Part shown: one piece after another, positions 1-8,376 of the stretch | Position numbering within the stretch: position 1 is the first letter of the stretch | Layout: every line of letters begins with the position of its first letter | NCBI GenBank assembly: GCA_927443375.1 | Contig: CAKMKL010000179.1 | Coordinates: forward strand, 1 to 57,241 | Direction of reading: 5' to 3' | Length of the DNA stretch: 57,241 nucleotides | Origin: an uncultured Paenibacillus sp. | Lineage (GTDB): Bacteria; Bacillota; Bacilli; Paenibacillales; Paenibacillaceae | Program-made: the position numbers and the translations under genes | The notes under the pieces: generated by a model | Seen by the model: only the letters and a program-made list of their open reading frames with translations | Told to the model about the DNA's origin: nothing | Database searches by the model: none

Positions 1-52
1 AAGGCGGAAGGCAGAAACCGTGTAACGCTGTTTGAATAATTATATTTGATGT

Positions 53-87
53 AACCCTCCGGTGCTCCCCCATCCGGAGGGTTTTGC
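53..87 (+). terminator. Intrinsic terminator of the gene upstream of the window
   Basis: Perfect 10-bp stem (AACCCTCCGG at 53-62, CCGGAGGGTT at 74-83) followed by T residues. It most likely ends a plus-strand gene lying before the window. Bases 88-149 hold only the leader of the permease gene. Confidence 0.8.
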
Positions 88-155
88 TGTGTCTTCATGG
101 GTAAAATCCCCGGGTATTGCAGATACTTTGCTAAAAAGACCGGGAGGCTGTGTTA

Positions 156-1586
156 ATGAAGCAGGGGGAAAAGGGTTTATCGGTATGGCAGCTTACAATG
201 CTGGCGCTTGGAACGGTAGTGGGTGGCTCGTTTTTTCTCGGGTCCTCGGTAGCCATTCATGCAGCCGGACCTTCTGTCCTGCTGTCTTATGTGATCGGCG
301 GCATTCTGGTCTATTTTATTCTGTCAGCATTATCGGAGATGACGGTTGCCAATCCGGTTGCCGGATCATTCCGCACCTACACTGAGCAGGCTTTTGGCAA
401 GGGAGCGGGGTTCACCGTAGGCTGGGTATACTGGACAGGACTGGTGCTGGCAATGTCCAGTGAAGCTACAGCGGTTTCAATTCTGCTGCGCAGCTGGTTC
501 CCCCTGTTGCCTTTGGGGCTGTTAGGATCGGGAATTATTATCGGCGTAACTTTACTGAATCTATTGGGGGCAGAGCGGCTCAGCAAGCTGGAGAGCGGTC
601 TGGCTGCCTTTAAGCTGCTGGCCATCGCAGCCTTTATCCTCATTGCAGTCTGTATCGCAATCGGGATAGGGACAAGGGGGGCGGGGGCAGTCGGCACACA
701 GGTTCTGCGCAGCCAAAGCTGGATGCCTGGCGGGATGGCCGGTATTGCCGGAAGCATGCTGATGGTCATGTTCACCTATGCCGGCTTCGAAGTGCTCGGA
801 CTCGCTGCCTCAGAAGCAGGCAACCCGGGTGTGACCATCCCCAAAGCGATCCGCTATACCCTCTTGCTGCTGGTAGGGCTATATATCGCGGCCATGACGG
901 CTTTGTTCCTCCTGCTGCCTACTGCAGCCGTATCTGAACAAATCAGCCCGTTTGTGACCGCGCTGAGCCGCTACGGCCTGGGCTGGACGGGTACGGTGAT
1001 GAACATTGTTCTGGTGTCGGCAATTCTTTCGACGATGCTTGCCTCCGTTTTTGGCCTCGGCCGGATGCTCCGCTCACTCGCGGAGGAAGGACACACTCCG
1101 GCCTGGATGCGGGACCGCACCGATATCCCTTACCGGGGGATCCTCATTTCCGGCGGAGCCATGTTAGCCGGTCTTGGTCTTGGCATGCTGCTGCCGCAAG
1201 GGGTATACCTGTTTCTGGTCAGCTCCGGCGGCTTCTCGCTGCTGTTCTCCTATCTCATTATTATGGCGAGCCATTACCGGCTGCGTAAACGGCAGGGCAG
1301 CCCGCTTACCCAGCGGCAAGGCTTGCGCGGTTATCCGTACACATCATGGATTGCCATGGTCAGCCTGCTCGCTATTCTGGCAAGCATGCCGCTGATTCCG
1401 GGACAGGGCGGCGGACTGGCTGCCGGAGTAATGTTTGTTCTGCTTTTTTCGGGAATATATGCCGTAGGTTCGCTCAGGAAGGCAAGAGAACCGGAAAAAC
1501 TTCGAAAGCCACCGCTTCGCATGCCTGCAAGGAGAGCGCAGATGGAAGCCTCGGAAGCGCTGGAAGGGAAGAAGAACCGTGAATGA
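156..1586 (+). CDS. APC-superfamily amino-acid permease
   Basis: Predicted integral membrane protein of 476 residues that should carry amino acids or a related amine across the cytoplasmic membrane. The N-terminus has the family signature (LALGTVVGGSFFLGSS, then AAGPS), and about 12 hydrophobic segments follow, ending in a basic, hydrophilic tail of roughly 35 residues. A GTG at 150 also opens the frame, but GGGAGG at 142-147 is 8 nt from the ATG at 156 and only 2 nt from the GTG, so the ATG is chosen. The gene is monocistronic, with a terminator on each side. Substrate cannot be read from the sequence. Confidence 0.85.
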   Translation: MKQGEKGLSVWQLTMLALGTVVGGSFFLGSSVAIHAAGPSVLLSYVIGGILVYFILSALSEMTVANPVAGSFRTYTEQAFGKGAGFTVGWVYWTGLVLAMSSEATAVSILLRSWFPLLPLGLLGSGIIIGVTLLNLLGAERLSKLESGLAAFKLLAIAAFILIAVCIAIGIGTRGAGAVGTQVLRSQSWMPGGMAGIAGSMLMVMFTYAGFEVLGLAASEAGNPGVTIPKAIRYTLLLLVGLYIAAMTALFLLLPTAAVSEQISPFVTALSRYGLGWTGTVMNIVLVSAILSTMLASVFGLGRMLRSLAEEGHTPAWMRDRTDIPYRGILISGGAMLAGLGLGMLLPQGVYLFLVSSGGFSLLFSYLIIMASHYRLRKRQGSPLTQRQGLRGYPYTSWIAMVSLLAILASMPLIPGQGGGLAAGVMFVLLFSGIYAVGSLRKAREPEKLRKPPLRMPARRAQMEASEALEGKKNRE

Positions 1587-1592
1587 TAAGGG

Positions 1593-1643
1593 AAGGGGCA
1601 TTCGGTTAGCAGATATTTCTGCTTACAGGAATCCCCTTTTTTT
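1593..1643 (+). terminator. Intrinsic terminator of the permease gene
   Basis: Long hairpin with outer arms AAGGGGCATTC and GAATCCCCTT, an inner GTTAGCAGA/TCTGCTTAC stem, and a run of seven T on the plus strand. Confidence 0.8.
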
Positions 1644-1745
1644 GCATTCACTGCTTCTATAGTCTGAAAGATCTGCCTGCCGAATAGGTATAGGTAATGC
1701 GTTATTCTGCAGAGAATCCAAACCTGAGTTAAAGGGGGAGCTACT

Positions 1746-2405
1746 ATGCATCCCGCTACAATTTATTCTGCAACTGCCGATCCCCACACCTTCATGACCT
1801 TTAGGGCGCTTGTTGAGGCGATCATTCCCGGTTCACCGGTGTCTTGCGTTGGCGGGGCAGTGCAAGCGGCAGGAGCCGCTGATTTGTGTATTCATGAGTA
1901 TATGATCTGGGAGCTGGACCATAGTCTGTCGCTTGTGCTGGGATTTTATTTGACAAATGTACCACTATCCTGTTCCACCGCCAGACTGCTCGATGCCGGA
2001 GCGGTTCAGTTCGCTGCCTCTGGACAGATGCGGTATGCACCAAATCACATGCTATGGGGAAGCAGCCCCTTCGCTTCGCTTTGTCCGGATGACCGGATTC
2101 GTGTGCTCGCGATGCTGGAACAATTGAATGTCGATCTCGGGACCTTACCGCCTCCCTACCGGGACGATGGAGGGTTTTTGCGCTTTATGATTGATTTTCT
2201 CAACAGGCAAACGATGTTTGGGAATTATTCGGAATGGTCAGCCTACGGGACGACCCGGCTTCAAGCACCGACTGAACGCAGGCTGGAATCTTTCCCGGTC
2301 AGCTGGAGGCAGGTAGGTTATCCAGGGGTTGTTCCAGGCTATCGTGCTCTCCGTGGCAATTTGTTGACCATCGAGCGTAAGGGAGGGGAATCCACTATTG
2401 TATGA
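1746..2405 (+). CDS. Gluconate 2-dehydrogenase subunit 3-like protein
   Basis: 219-residue protein resembling the small subunit that accompanies membrane-associated GMC flavin dehydrogenases. It lies directly before a GMC gene, whose TTG start overlaps its stop by 8 bases, so the two are translationally coupled. No twin-arginine or Sec signal is visible, unlike many gluconate dehydrogenase gamma subunits, so export may depend on the partner or not occur. AAAGGGGGAG lies about 8 nt before the ATG. The family call rests on overall look and the gene pair; the sugar or polyol substrate is unknown. Confidence 0.6.
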   Translation: MHPATIYSATADPHTFMTFRALVEAIIPGSPVSCVGGAVQAAGAADLCIHEYMIWELDHSLSLVLGFYLTNVPLSCSTARLLDAGAVQFAASGQMRYAPNHMLWGSSPFASLCPDDRIRVLAMLEQLNVDLGTLPPPYRDDGGFLRFMIDFLNRQTMFGNYSEWSAYGTTRLQAPTERRLESFPVSWRQVGYPGVVPGYRALRGNLLTIERKGGESTIV

Positions 2406-4122
2406 TACGGATGCAATGTTCGATGCCGACATAATCGTTATCGGGTCCGGCGGCGGCGGCGCCGTTGCAGCGAAGGAGCTTGGGGAAGCAGGTTTGAAAG
2501 TACTGGTACTGGAAGCAGGCCCCTGGTACGGAAATAAACAATGGGCGAATCCGAACAATGAGCGGGGCGGAGAGTGGAGCTCCGATTATAGGGATTTGGA
2601 TGTAGGGATATACAAGAAGATATTTAATGCCTATGAAAACAATATGAACGATGTGGTGTCGGGCGTATTCCGTTTTGGGCCTGCCGACCGCCGCCGTACG
2701 CCCTGGCACCGGGTCATGCGCCAAAAAGGGGATATCTGGCAGCTGTCCGGCGTAGGAGGGACGACCCAACATTATTGGAGTCAATCGCCGCGCGCTTTTC
2801 CGGCTGCAGTGGATAATATTTGGCCGATCAGCTACCGGGAGCTGATGCCCTATTATGAGAAAGCGGAAGCCACACTGCCCGTCCAGTTTGCACCAACCAC
2901 GCCGAAAGAAGAGCTTTTTTACTATGGTGCCAAAAAAGCAGGCTGGCCGCTGATTCCGACGCTGAATGTTACGACTCCGGGATACCGCCCGAATCCGAAC
3001 GCCATTCTGCCGACCAACGAACATCTAATGGATCCGAATTACCCGCTCGAGCAATTATCCGATATGGAAGGCTGCACTCTGAAGGGAAACTGTGTCAACG
3101 GATGCACAGCCGGTCCCTCGGTAGACAAAATCGCCAAACGAAGTACCCTTGTCAGCTACATTCCACTCGCCCTAAAAACCGGAAATGTCGCGGTCCGGCC
3201 TAACTCCTTCGTGACCAAAATCTTAACGGCTCATGATCCTAAAGAGGGCCTGCGTGCGGTCGGCGTACAGTTTCGGGATACATGGACGGGAGAAACCGGT
3301 GAGTTAACGGCCAGAACGGTGATCATGGCGGCCGGCTGCATCGAAACTCCGCGTCTCTGGCTGAATTCAGGGCTGCCCTATAACGAATGGGTGGGAAGAG
3401 GATTAACCAATCACTGCTTTGACTGGGTTGCAGGTGTATTTGATGAAAAGGATCTAATGAGCATTATGGGCCTGCCCGCTGTCTATCCGTATGCCGGACA
3501 TACTTCGGGAGCCCGGGTTGATATTCCGGGAACCGGAATATTTCAAGTCTCTTGCCTAAGCCCAGGTCTAATGTCCTTCTTGACCTATGGGTTCAGTGAA
3601 GCGGGATATGACGCTCTTAATCCGCCGGAGCCGGGAGCGCCGTGGGATATTCATGGCCGTGTCGTCGGTCCTCAGCTAAAAGAACTGATGATGAACTATA
3701 GCCGGACAATGAGCATGCTGCTCCTGACGGATGATGAAACGCTCTACCGCAACAGAGTTGAAGTCGATCCGCTGCTCAAAGACGAGAACGGACCCATACC
3801 GGTCATTCATTATACACCTAGTGCAAAGACGCTCAAAAAGCGTGATCAACTGGCGAGATACGCTTCAGAAACGCTGAAGCAGGCTGGTGCCAGAAAGATT
3901 ATCCGTTCAGATACCCCTTTTGGCTTCATGCTCCATCTTGAAAGCACGATGCGGATGGGATATGTCACCGATACGAACTGTGAGGCTTATCAGGTGGGGC
4001 GGTTGTTTATTGCCGACAACAGTGTGCACTTTAACGGAATTGGTGGTCCGAATCCGACGCTCACGACACAGGCGCTTGCTACCCGGACAGCTGAAAAGAT
4101 CGTCACTAAGTATTTCAGCTAA
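2398..4122 (+). CDS. GMC-family FAD oxidoreductase (sugar/polyol dehydrogenase type)
   Basis: 574-residue flavoenzyme. The FAD-binding dinucleotide fold is at about residues 11-43 (IVIGSGGGGAVAAKELG, ending in LVLEAG). A cysteine cluster C226, C232, C236 matches the conserved region of gluconate dehydrogenase-like members. The C-terminal GMC domain shows HLESTMRMG (H513) and the closing HFNGIGGPNPTLT segment (H544, N546), where the active-site residues of this family sit. The TTG at 2398 is favoured because GGGAGGGG at 2382-2389 is 8 nt away; an in-frame ATG at 2416 has no such site. No cytochrome subunit gene is nearby, so the electron acceptor is unclear. Confidence 0.82.
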   Translation: MYDTDAMFDADIIVIGSGGGGAVAAKELGEAGLKVLVLEAGPWYGNKQWANPNNERGGEWSSDYRDLDVGIYKKIFNAYENNMNDVVSGVFRFGPADRRRTPWHRVMRQKGDIWQLSGVGGTTQHYWSQSPRAFPAAVDNIWPISYRELMPYYEKAEATLPVQFAPTTPKEELFYYGAKKAGWPLIPTLNVTTPGYRPNPNAILPTNEHLMDPNYPLEQLSDMEGCTLKGNCVNGCTAGPSVDKIAKRSTLVSYIPLALKTGNVAVRPNSFVTKILTAHDPKEGLRAVGVQFRDTWTGETGELTARTVIMAAGCIETPRLWLNSGLPYNEWVGRGLTNHCFDWVAGVFDEKDLMSIMGLPAVYPYAGHTSGARVDIPGTGIFQVSCLSPGLMSFLTYGFSEAGYDALNPPEPGAPWDIHGRVVGPQLKELMMNYSRTMSMLLLTDDETLYRNRVEVDPLLKDENGPIPVIHYTPSAKTLKKRDQLARYASETLKQAGARKIIRSDTPFGFMLHLESTMRMGYVTDTNCEAYQVGRLFIADNSVHFNGIGGPNPTLTTQALATRTAEKIVTKYFS

Positions 4123-4208
4123 CCACCCATGGCGGTGGCATAATACAGAACAGCTCCTGATAAAGCGATAATCAGCAAAAAGGCGGCTGCTTTTCCGAGC
4201 ACCTTCAT
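4119..4208 (-). CDS. 29-residue single-span membrane miniprotein
   Basis: This small reading frame starts MKVLGKAAAF, has one hydrophobic helix (FLLIIALSGAVLYYA) and ends TAMGG. It is preceded by an almost ideal ribosome binding site (AAAGGAGGTG) 6 nt before the ATG, which is the main reason to believe it. Its stop overlaps the end of the convergent GMC gene by four bases. A promoter-like sequence of sporulation-sigma type lies about 40 nt upstream. I do not recognise the family; a short membrane regulator is possible, by analogy with other tiny sporulation proteins, but that is inference. Confidence 0.6.
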   Translation of the reverse strand: MKVLGKAAAFLLIIALSGAVLYYATAMGG

Positions 4209-4248
4209 TCTCTTGCACCTCCTTTCCTTACGTATTTTTTATGCATGG

Positions 4249-4277
4249 AGTATGTGCATCGGCAGGGAAAATATACC
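4249..4277 (-). promoter_or_regulatory. Candidate sporulation-type promoter for the miniprotein
   Basis: On the minus strand GGTATA (4277-4272), a 17-bp spacer and CATACT (4254-4249) resemble SigG/SigE-class elements, whose -10 begins CATA. The ATG lies 41 nt downstream. The match is by eye and imperfect. Confidence 0.3.
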
Positions 4278-4295
4278 TTGATGGAGCTCCCGGCA

Positions 4296-4347
4296 AGGGA
4301 CTATTTCTGAAAGCTTTGGAAAAAAGCTTAAGGAATAGTCCTTTTTT
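4296..4347 (+). terminator. Hairpin with T-run between the GMC gene and the germination operon
   Basis: Nested arms GGGACTATT...GAATAGTCC and AAGCTTT...AAAGCTT, followed by seven T on the plus strand. It would stop readthrough from the GMC operon into the germination operon. Confidence 0.6.
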
Positions 4348-4423
4348 GCCGCAAACTTATGGTATTTTGTTCCGAATAATCCAATAAAGGATGGGGAAGG
4401 TTAAGTTTTGATAGGAGGGGCAT

Positions 4424-5941
4424 ATGAAAACGAAGAAAAGAGTAGCTGATCCTTTCGGAAAAAAACTGAAAGAATTAGATAAAACAATCGAGTTGAAGAT
4501 ATCCAGCGAGCTGGATGAAAATGAGACAACCCTCACTCAATTATTTGCCAATTGCTCCGATCTGGTCGTGCGCAAACTTCATATGCTTGGCTCCATTCGC
4601 GGTATGGTGGTTTATCTGAATGTCCTAGTTGATGATCAACTTTGGGATGGCGGTTTCTTGGAGCCTTTGATGCAGCCGGAGGCCGTATCTATTGACAACC
4701 CCCGTGAGCTCTATGAAATACTGAATTTCAAATTGGCTTCCATCGTACAACCCCGTATCGCCACGAACATGAATGAAATCGTTCAATGTATCGTTAGGGG
4801 AGAAGTCGTTTTATTCGCCCAGTCCTCCTCAGAGGCATTCACCTTTGGGCTCAAAGACAAGCTGCATCGCCAGTTGGAGGAACCGGCAACGGAGGCAGTC
4901 ATTCGCGGTCCGCGGTACGGTTTTATCGAGAAGCTCGACATTAATCTGGCTCTCATTCGCCATCGGCTCCGGACTCCCCGTCTAAAGACGGAGAAGTTCT
5001 GTGTAGGAAAACTTTCCCAGACCGACGTGATGATTGTATATATTGAAAATCTAGCAGAACAAAGTGTAGTTGAAGAGGTGAAAAAAAGGATATTCGGCAT
5101 CGATATGGACAGTGTGCTGGAATCCGGTTATATCGAGGAATTGATTAATGACCATCCCTATTCACCCTTTCCCCTGATGCAGGCGACGCAGCGGCCCGAT
5201 TTGGTTTCAGGTTCGCTGATCGAAGGTAAAATAGCAGTCCTCATTAACGGTTCGCCGATGGTGCTCGTTCTCCCGATCACCTTCTGGTTTGGGTTTCAGA
5301 CTGCCGAAGACTATTATACCAATTTCATCTACGTTACAATGCTGCGCTGGCTCAGGTATCTATTCGCCTTTTTAGCGATGTCGCTCCCTGCCTTATTTAT
5401 TGCGGTTACGACCTTTCATCAGGAAATGATCCCTACCAGCTTGGCCCTTAGTCTTGCAGCGGCCCGTGAGGTGGTCCCCTTTCCGGCAATCGTGGAAGGA
5501 TTGATCATGGAAATTACCTTTGAGGCGCTGCGCGAAGCAGGAATCCGCCTTCCCCGTCCAGTAGGCCAGACGATCAGCATTGTGGGCGCACTTGTCATTG
5601 GACAGGCTGCCGTTCAGGCAGGTATTATTTCCGCTCCCCAGATCATCGTCGTATCTGTTACAGGGATTGCTTCCTTTCTCATCCCGAACCCGGGCATGAG
5701 CCAGGCGATCAGTATTATACGTTTTCCGCTTATGCTTCTCGCTGCAAGCTTCGGCCTGTATGGCGTTGGGATTGGCTTGATTTGCGTCTTGATCCATCTG
5801 GTAACTCTGAAATCCTTCGGTGTTCCCTATATGACACCAATTGCACCGTTTAACCCCACAGGACTATCGGATACTTTGATCCGTGCCCCATGGCGGGTAA
5901 TGCGGAGGCGTCAACAGCAAACACAGCGAAGAATGGAGTGA
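4424..5941 (+). CDS. Spore germination receptor subunit A (GerA/GerKA family)
   Basis: 505-residue membrane protein of the GerA family, the A subunit of nutrient germinant receptors in the spore inner membrane. A soluble N-terminal domain (about residues 1-290) is followed by a membrane region with several helices, including the conserved stretch RPVGQTISIVGALVIGQAAVQAG and the SFLIPNPGMSQAISIIRFPLM region. GGAGGGG precedes the ATG by 6 nt. It is the first gene of a three-gene operon whose next gene starts 9 nt after its stop. Such operons are normally transcribed by SigG in the forespore, though no clear SigG promoter was identified here. The germinant cannot be predicted. Confidence 0.92.
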   Translation: MKTKKRVADPFGKKLKELDKTIELKISSELDENETTLTQLFANCSDLVVRKLHMLGSIRGMVVYLNVLVDDQLWDGGFLEPLMQPEAVSIDNPRELYEILNFKLASIVQPRIATNMNEIVQCIVRGEVVLFAQSSSEAFTFGLKDKLHRQLEEPATEAVIRGPRYGFIEKLDINLALIRHRLRTPRLKTEKFCVGKLSQTDVMIVYIENLAEQSVVEEVKKRIFGIDMDSVLESGYIEELINDHPYSPFPLMQATQRPDLVSGSLIEGKIAVLINGSPMVLVLPITFWFGFQTAEDYYTNFIYVTMLRWLRYLFAFLAMSLPALFIAVTTFHQEMIPTSLALSLAAAREVVPFPAIVEGLIMEITFEALREAGIRLPRPVGQTISIVGALVIGQAAVQAGIISAPQIIVVSVTGIASFLIPNPGMSQAISIIRFPLMLLAASFGLYGVGIGLICVLIHLVTLKSFGVPYMTPIAPFNPTGLSDTLIRAPWRVMRRRQQQTQRRME

Positions 5942-5950
5942 AAGGAGCAA

Positions 5951-7129
5951 ATGACCAGAATACTCCGGACATTCAGGTTCCTGGTTATTTTCGTTATTCT
6001 CGGATTGACGACCGGCTGCTGGGACCGCAATGAAATGGACGATCTCGCTTTGGTCATGGCAAGCGGAATTGATCTTACGGATGACGGACAGCTCGAAATC
6101 ACCCTGCAGATCGCCCTTCCCACGGGAATCCCCAGTGCGGTTCAGGCGGGTGGGAGCGGCAAGAAATCAGTGATCGTCATCTCGGCCAGCGGGAAGAACT
6201 CATCGGAAGTGACAGGGAAACTGCAGCAGCAATTATCCCGTGCCATTTATTTCGGACATAGAGGCGTCATTATTTTCGGAGAACAATTCGCCCGGCATGG
6301 TATCAATCAGGTAGTGGATACATTTACGAGATTACCTGAGAGCCGCTCCAATAGCTATGTGCTAACAACTTATGGAGGGACAGCCAAAGAAATTTTGAAC
6401 ACTTCTTATCAGCTTGAGCTCATTCCGGGTATCGGCATCAACAAAATTCAATCCAGCAAATTAAGCTTTCCTGTCAAAATCGATGAATTTTTGAATGCTC
6501 TGTCCTCAGAAGACAGATCACCGGTTACCGCTGCCATAAGGGTCATTCACAAAGGCACTGATGAGGAAACGTTCACAATTGACCGGGCTGCAGTTTATCA
6601 TGAGAATCAATTATCCGGATACCTGTCATCCGATGAATTAAAACTTTTACGCTGGTGGACAGGGGAGACACATCATTTGAGATTTACTGTACAAGTGGAA
6701 CCGGAAAACGAACAATATGGAGGTACAGTGGGCGTTGAACTGCTGAATAGCAGTATGAAAATGCATACCGTGATTAAGAATGAGCTTCCTGAAGCAGGGG
6801 TCTCGCTGCATGCTTCCGTCCGGGCTATCGATAACGATTCGAAGCTGGACCTGAGCAATGTGAATCAAATGAAACATGTCGAAACCTTGCTGTCTGAGCA
6901 AATTCGTAGTGAGGCCGAGAACATGTTAACGCATGTGCAAAAAGAGCTCCAGTCGGATATTCTCGGCATCGGAGAAAATATCCACATCGAGCATCCGTAT
7001 GCCTGGAAAAAAATAAAAGGAAAATGGTTTGATATTTTCCCTGAGGTTCCCGTGACTGTCGATGCCCGCATCAAGATCGAACGAACAGGCAAAACGCACT
7101 TACCGGCACATAAAGAAAAGACGGACTGA
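5951..7129 (+). CDS. Spore germination lipoprotein, Ger(x)C family
   Basis: 392-residue C subunit of a germinant receptor. It has a short hydrophobic signal with a lipobox-like LTTGC (C23), followed by the family hallmark WDRNEMDDLALVMASGID. The rest matches the usual GerC length and layout, ending in a hydrophilic tail. The mature protein should be diacylglyceryl-anchored on the outer face of the spore inner membrane, alongside the A and B subunits. Here it sits second in the operon, between A and B. AAAGGAG lies just upstream of the ATG. Confidence 0.9.
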   Translation: MTRILRTFRFLVIFVILGLTTGCWDRNEMDDLALVMASGIDLTDDGQLEITLQIALPTGIPSAVQAGGSGKKSVIVISASGKNSSEVTGKLQQQLSRAIYFGHRGVIIFGEQFARHGINQVVDTFTRLPESRSNSYVLTTYGGTAKEILNTSYQLELIPGIGINKIQSSKLSFPVKIDEFLNALSSEDRSPVTAAIRVIHKGTDEETFTIDRAAVYHENQLSGYLSSDELKLLRWWTGETHHLRFTVQVEPENEQYGGTVGVELLNSSMKMHTVIKNELPEAGVSLHASVRAIDNDSKLDLSNVNQMKHVETLLSEQIRSEAENMLTHVQKELQSDILGIGENIHIEHPYAWKKIKGKWFDIFPEVPVTVDARIKIERTGKTHLPAHKEKTD

Positions 7130-7156
7130 CTATCAACCGGAAGAGGGCTCTATGCG

Positions 7157-8266
7157 ATGAAGATGAGATTGACAGGAATACAGGTTTTCTGGATCATCCT
7201 TATCATGGATCTCGGGATGACATTGGTTATGACGGTCACCCCAAGTATGCAGGCAAAACAGGATGCCTGGATTTCCGTTTTCGTTGCCGGAGGCATCGCA
7301 TTGCTGATCGCACTCTTGGCAACGCAAGCCGCGAAGTTATACCCTGGGCAGACGTTTTTCGAATATAGTCCTAAGATTCTTGGGAAATGGATCAGCAAAG
7401 CCGTACTCGTCATTTATTTGGTTCAATGGTATACGATCACCCCAATTATTCTCCGCCAATTCTCCGATGTGGTCGAAATCATGCTGCTTCACGGGACACC
7501 GAAGGAAGCGGTCATGCTCCTAATGATTTTCGTGATTGTCTATGCAACCTATGCAGGAGGAATCGAAGGCATTGCCCGCTGCGGCGAGGTTCTGGGGCCG
7601 ATCATCCTGCTCATGATCAGCCTTGTCCTGATCGCTAGCGCCAATAATATCCACTGGAGGAACGTTCTTCCGGTCTATGCGGATAGCGGAATGACGGGAA
7701 TACTGGGTGGATCACTGGCACCAGCCTCCTACCTCGGTCATTCAGTTGAATACCTTATGTTTGCCGCATTTTTAACCCAGCCGCGTAAGGGGGCGGGTTA
7801 CGCCTTCGCGGCGGTTTTGACCTCGGTATTCTTCGTACTGATAACGACGCTGATGGTGATTCTTACTATAGGCGTTAATCTTTCCTCTAACATGTGGTAT
7901 CCTTTTTTCGAAATGACCAAAAAAATATCACTGTTCGGATTTATCGATAATTTCGATGCGATTCCGGTCGTGATATGGCTCGCCAGTGTATTCGTCAAAT
8001 TTGCTGTGATGCTCTTCTTGATGAGTTATGGTACCGCCCAATTTTTGCAGGTCCGCAACTGGAGGAACCTGATTTGGTTCATTGCCCCGGTGATGTTTGT
8101 ATTTGCATTAATTCCCCAAGATGTAACGGAGGCGTCAACGAATTATTTACAGCGTTACTGGGTGCCGTTTGCGATGCCAGTGAATATGCTCGGCTTGCCC
8201 TTGCTCCTGCTCGTTGCAGGTAAATGGAGACAAAGAAAACGGCCGGCTGCTGCAAATCAGGCTTAA
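7157..8266 (+). CDS. Spore germination permease subunit B (GerAB/GerKB family)
   Basis: 369-residue polytopic protein of the germination-permease branch of the APC superfamily, about 10 membrane segments. The N-terminus (MKMRLTGIQVFWIILIMDLGMT) and the internal YAGGIEGIARCGEVLGPI region are typical. The B subunit is thought to bind the germinant. It is the last gene of the operon, with an A-C-B order instead of the textbook A-B-C. The spacing of 27 nt from the C gene and a strong terminator after it define the unit. Confidence 0.9.
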   Translation: MKMRLTGIQVFWIILIMDLGMTLVMTVTPSMQAKQDAWISVFVAGGIALLIALLATQAAKLYPGQTFFEYSPKILGKWISKAVLVIYLVQWYTITPIILRQFSDVVEIMLLHGTPKEAVMLLMIFVIVYATYAGGIEGIARCGEVLGPIILLMISLVLIASANNIHWRNVLPVYADSGMTGILGGSLAPASYLGHSVEYLMFAAFLTQPRKGAGYAFAAVLTSVFFVLITTLMVILTIGVNLSSNMWYPFFEMTKKISLFGFIDNFDAIPVVIWLASVFVKFAVMLFLMSYGTAQFLQVRNWRNLIWFIAPVMFVFALIPQDVTEASTNYLQRYWVPFAMPVNMLGLPLLLLVAGKWRQRKRPAAANQA

Positions 8267-8321
8267 GAAGCAGTAATACTAACAGAGTGCTAAGGATGTC
8301 GGTGCGTATGCTATAGATAAG

Positions 8322-8353
8322 AAACAGCCCCGTGAGTATTCACGGGGCTGTTT
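8322..8353. terminator. Bidirectional terminator between germination operon and asparaginase
   Basis: Perfect 14-bp stem AAACAGCCCCGTGA/TCACGGGGCTGTTT with a 4-base loop, A-rich on the left and T-rich on the right, placed between convergent genes. Confidence 0.85.
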
Positions 8354-8376
8354 GACTAATTGCACAGCTTTATAGC

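Noticed and set aside
2395-3024. 209-codon minus-strand frame opposite the GMC gene
   Set aside because: Shadow of the FAD-binding domain; no start signal and no recognisable domain.
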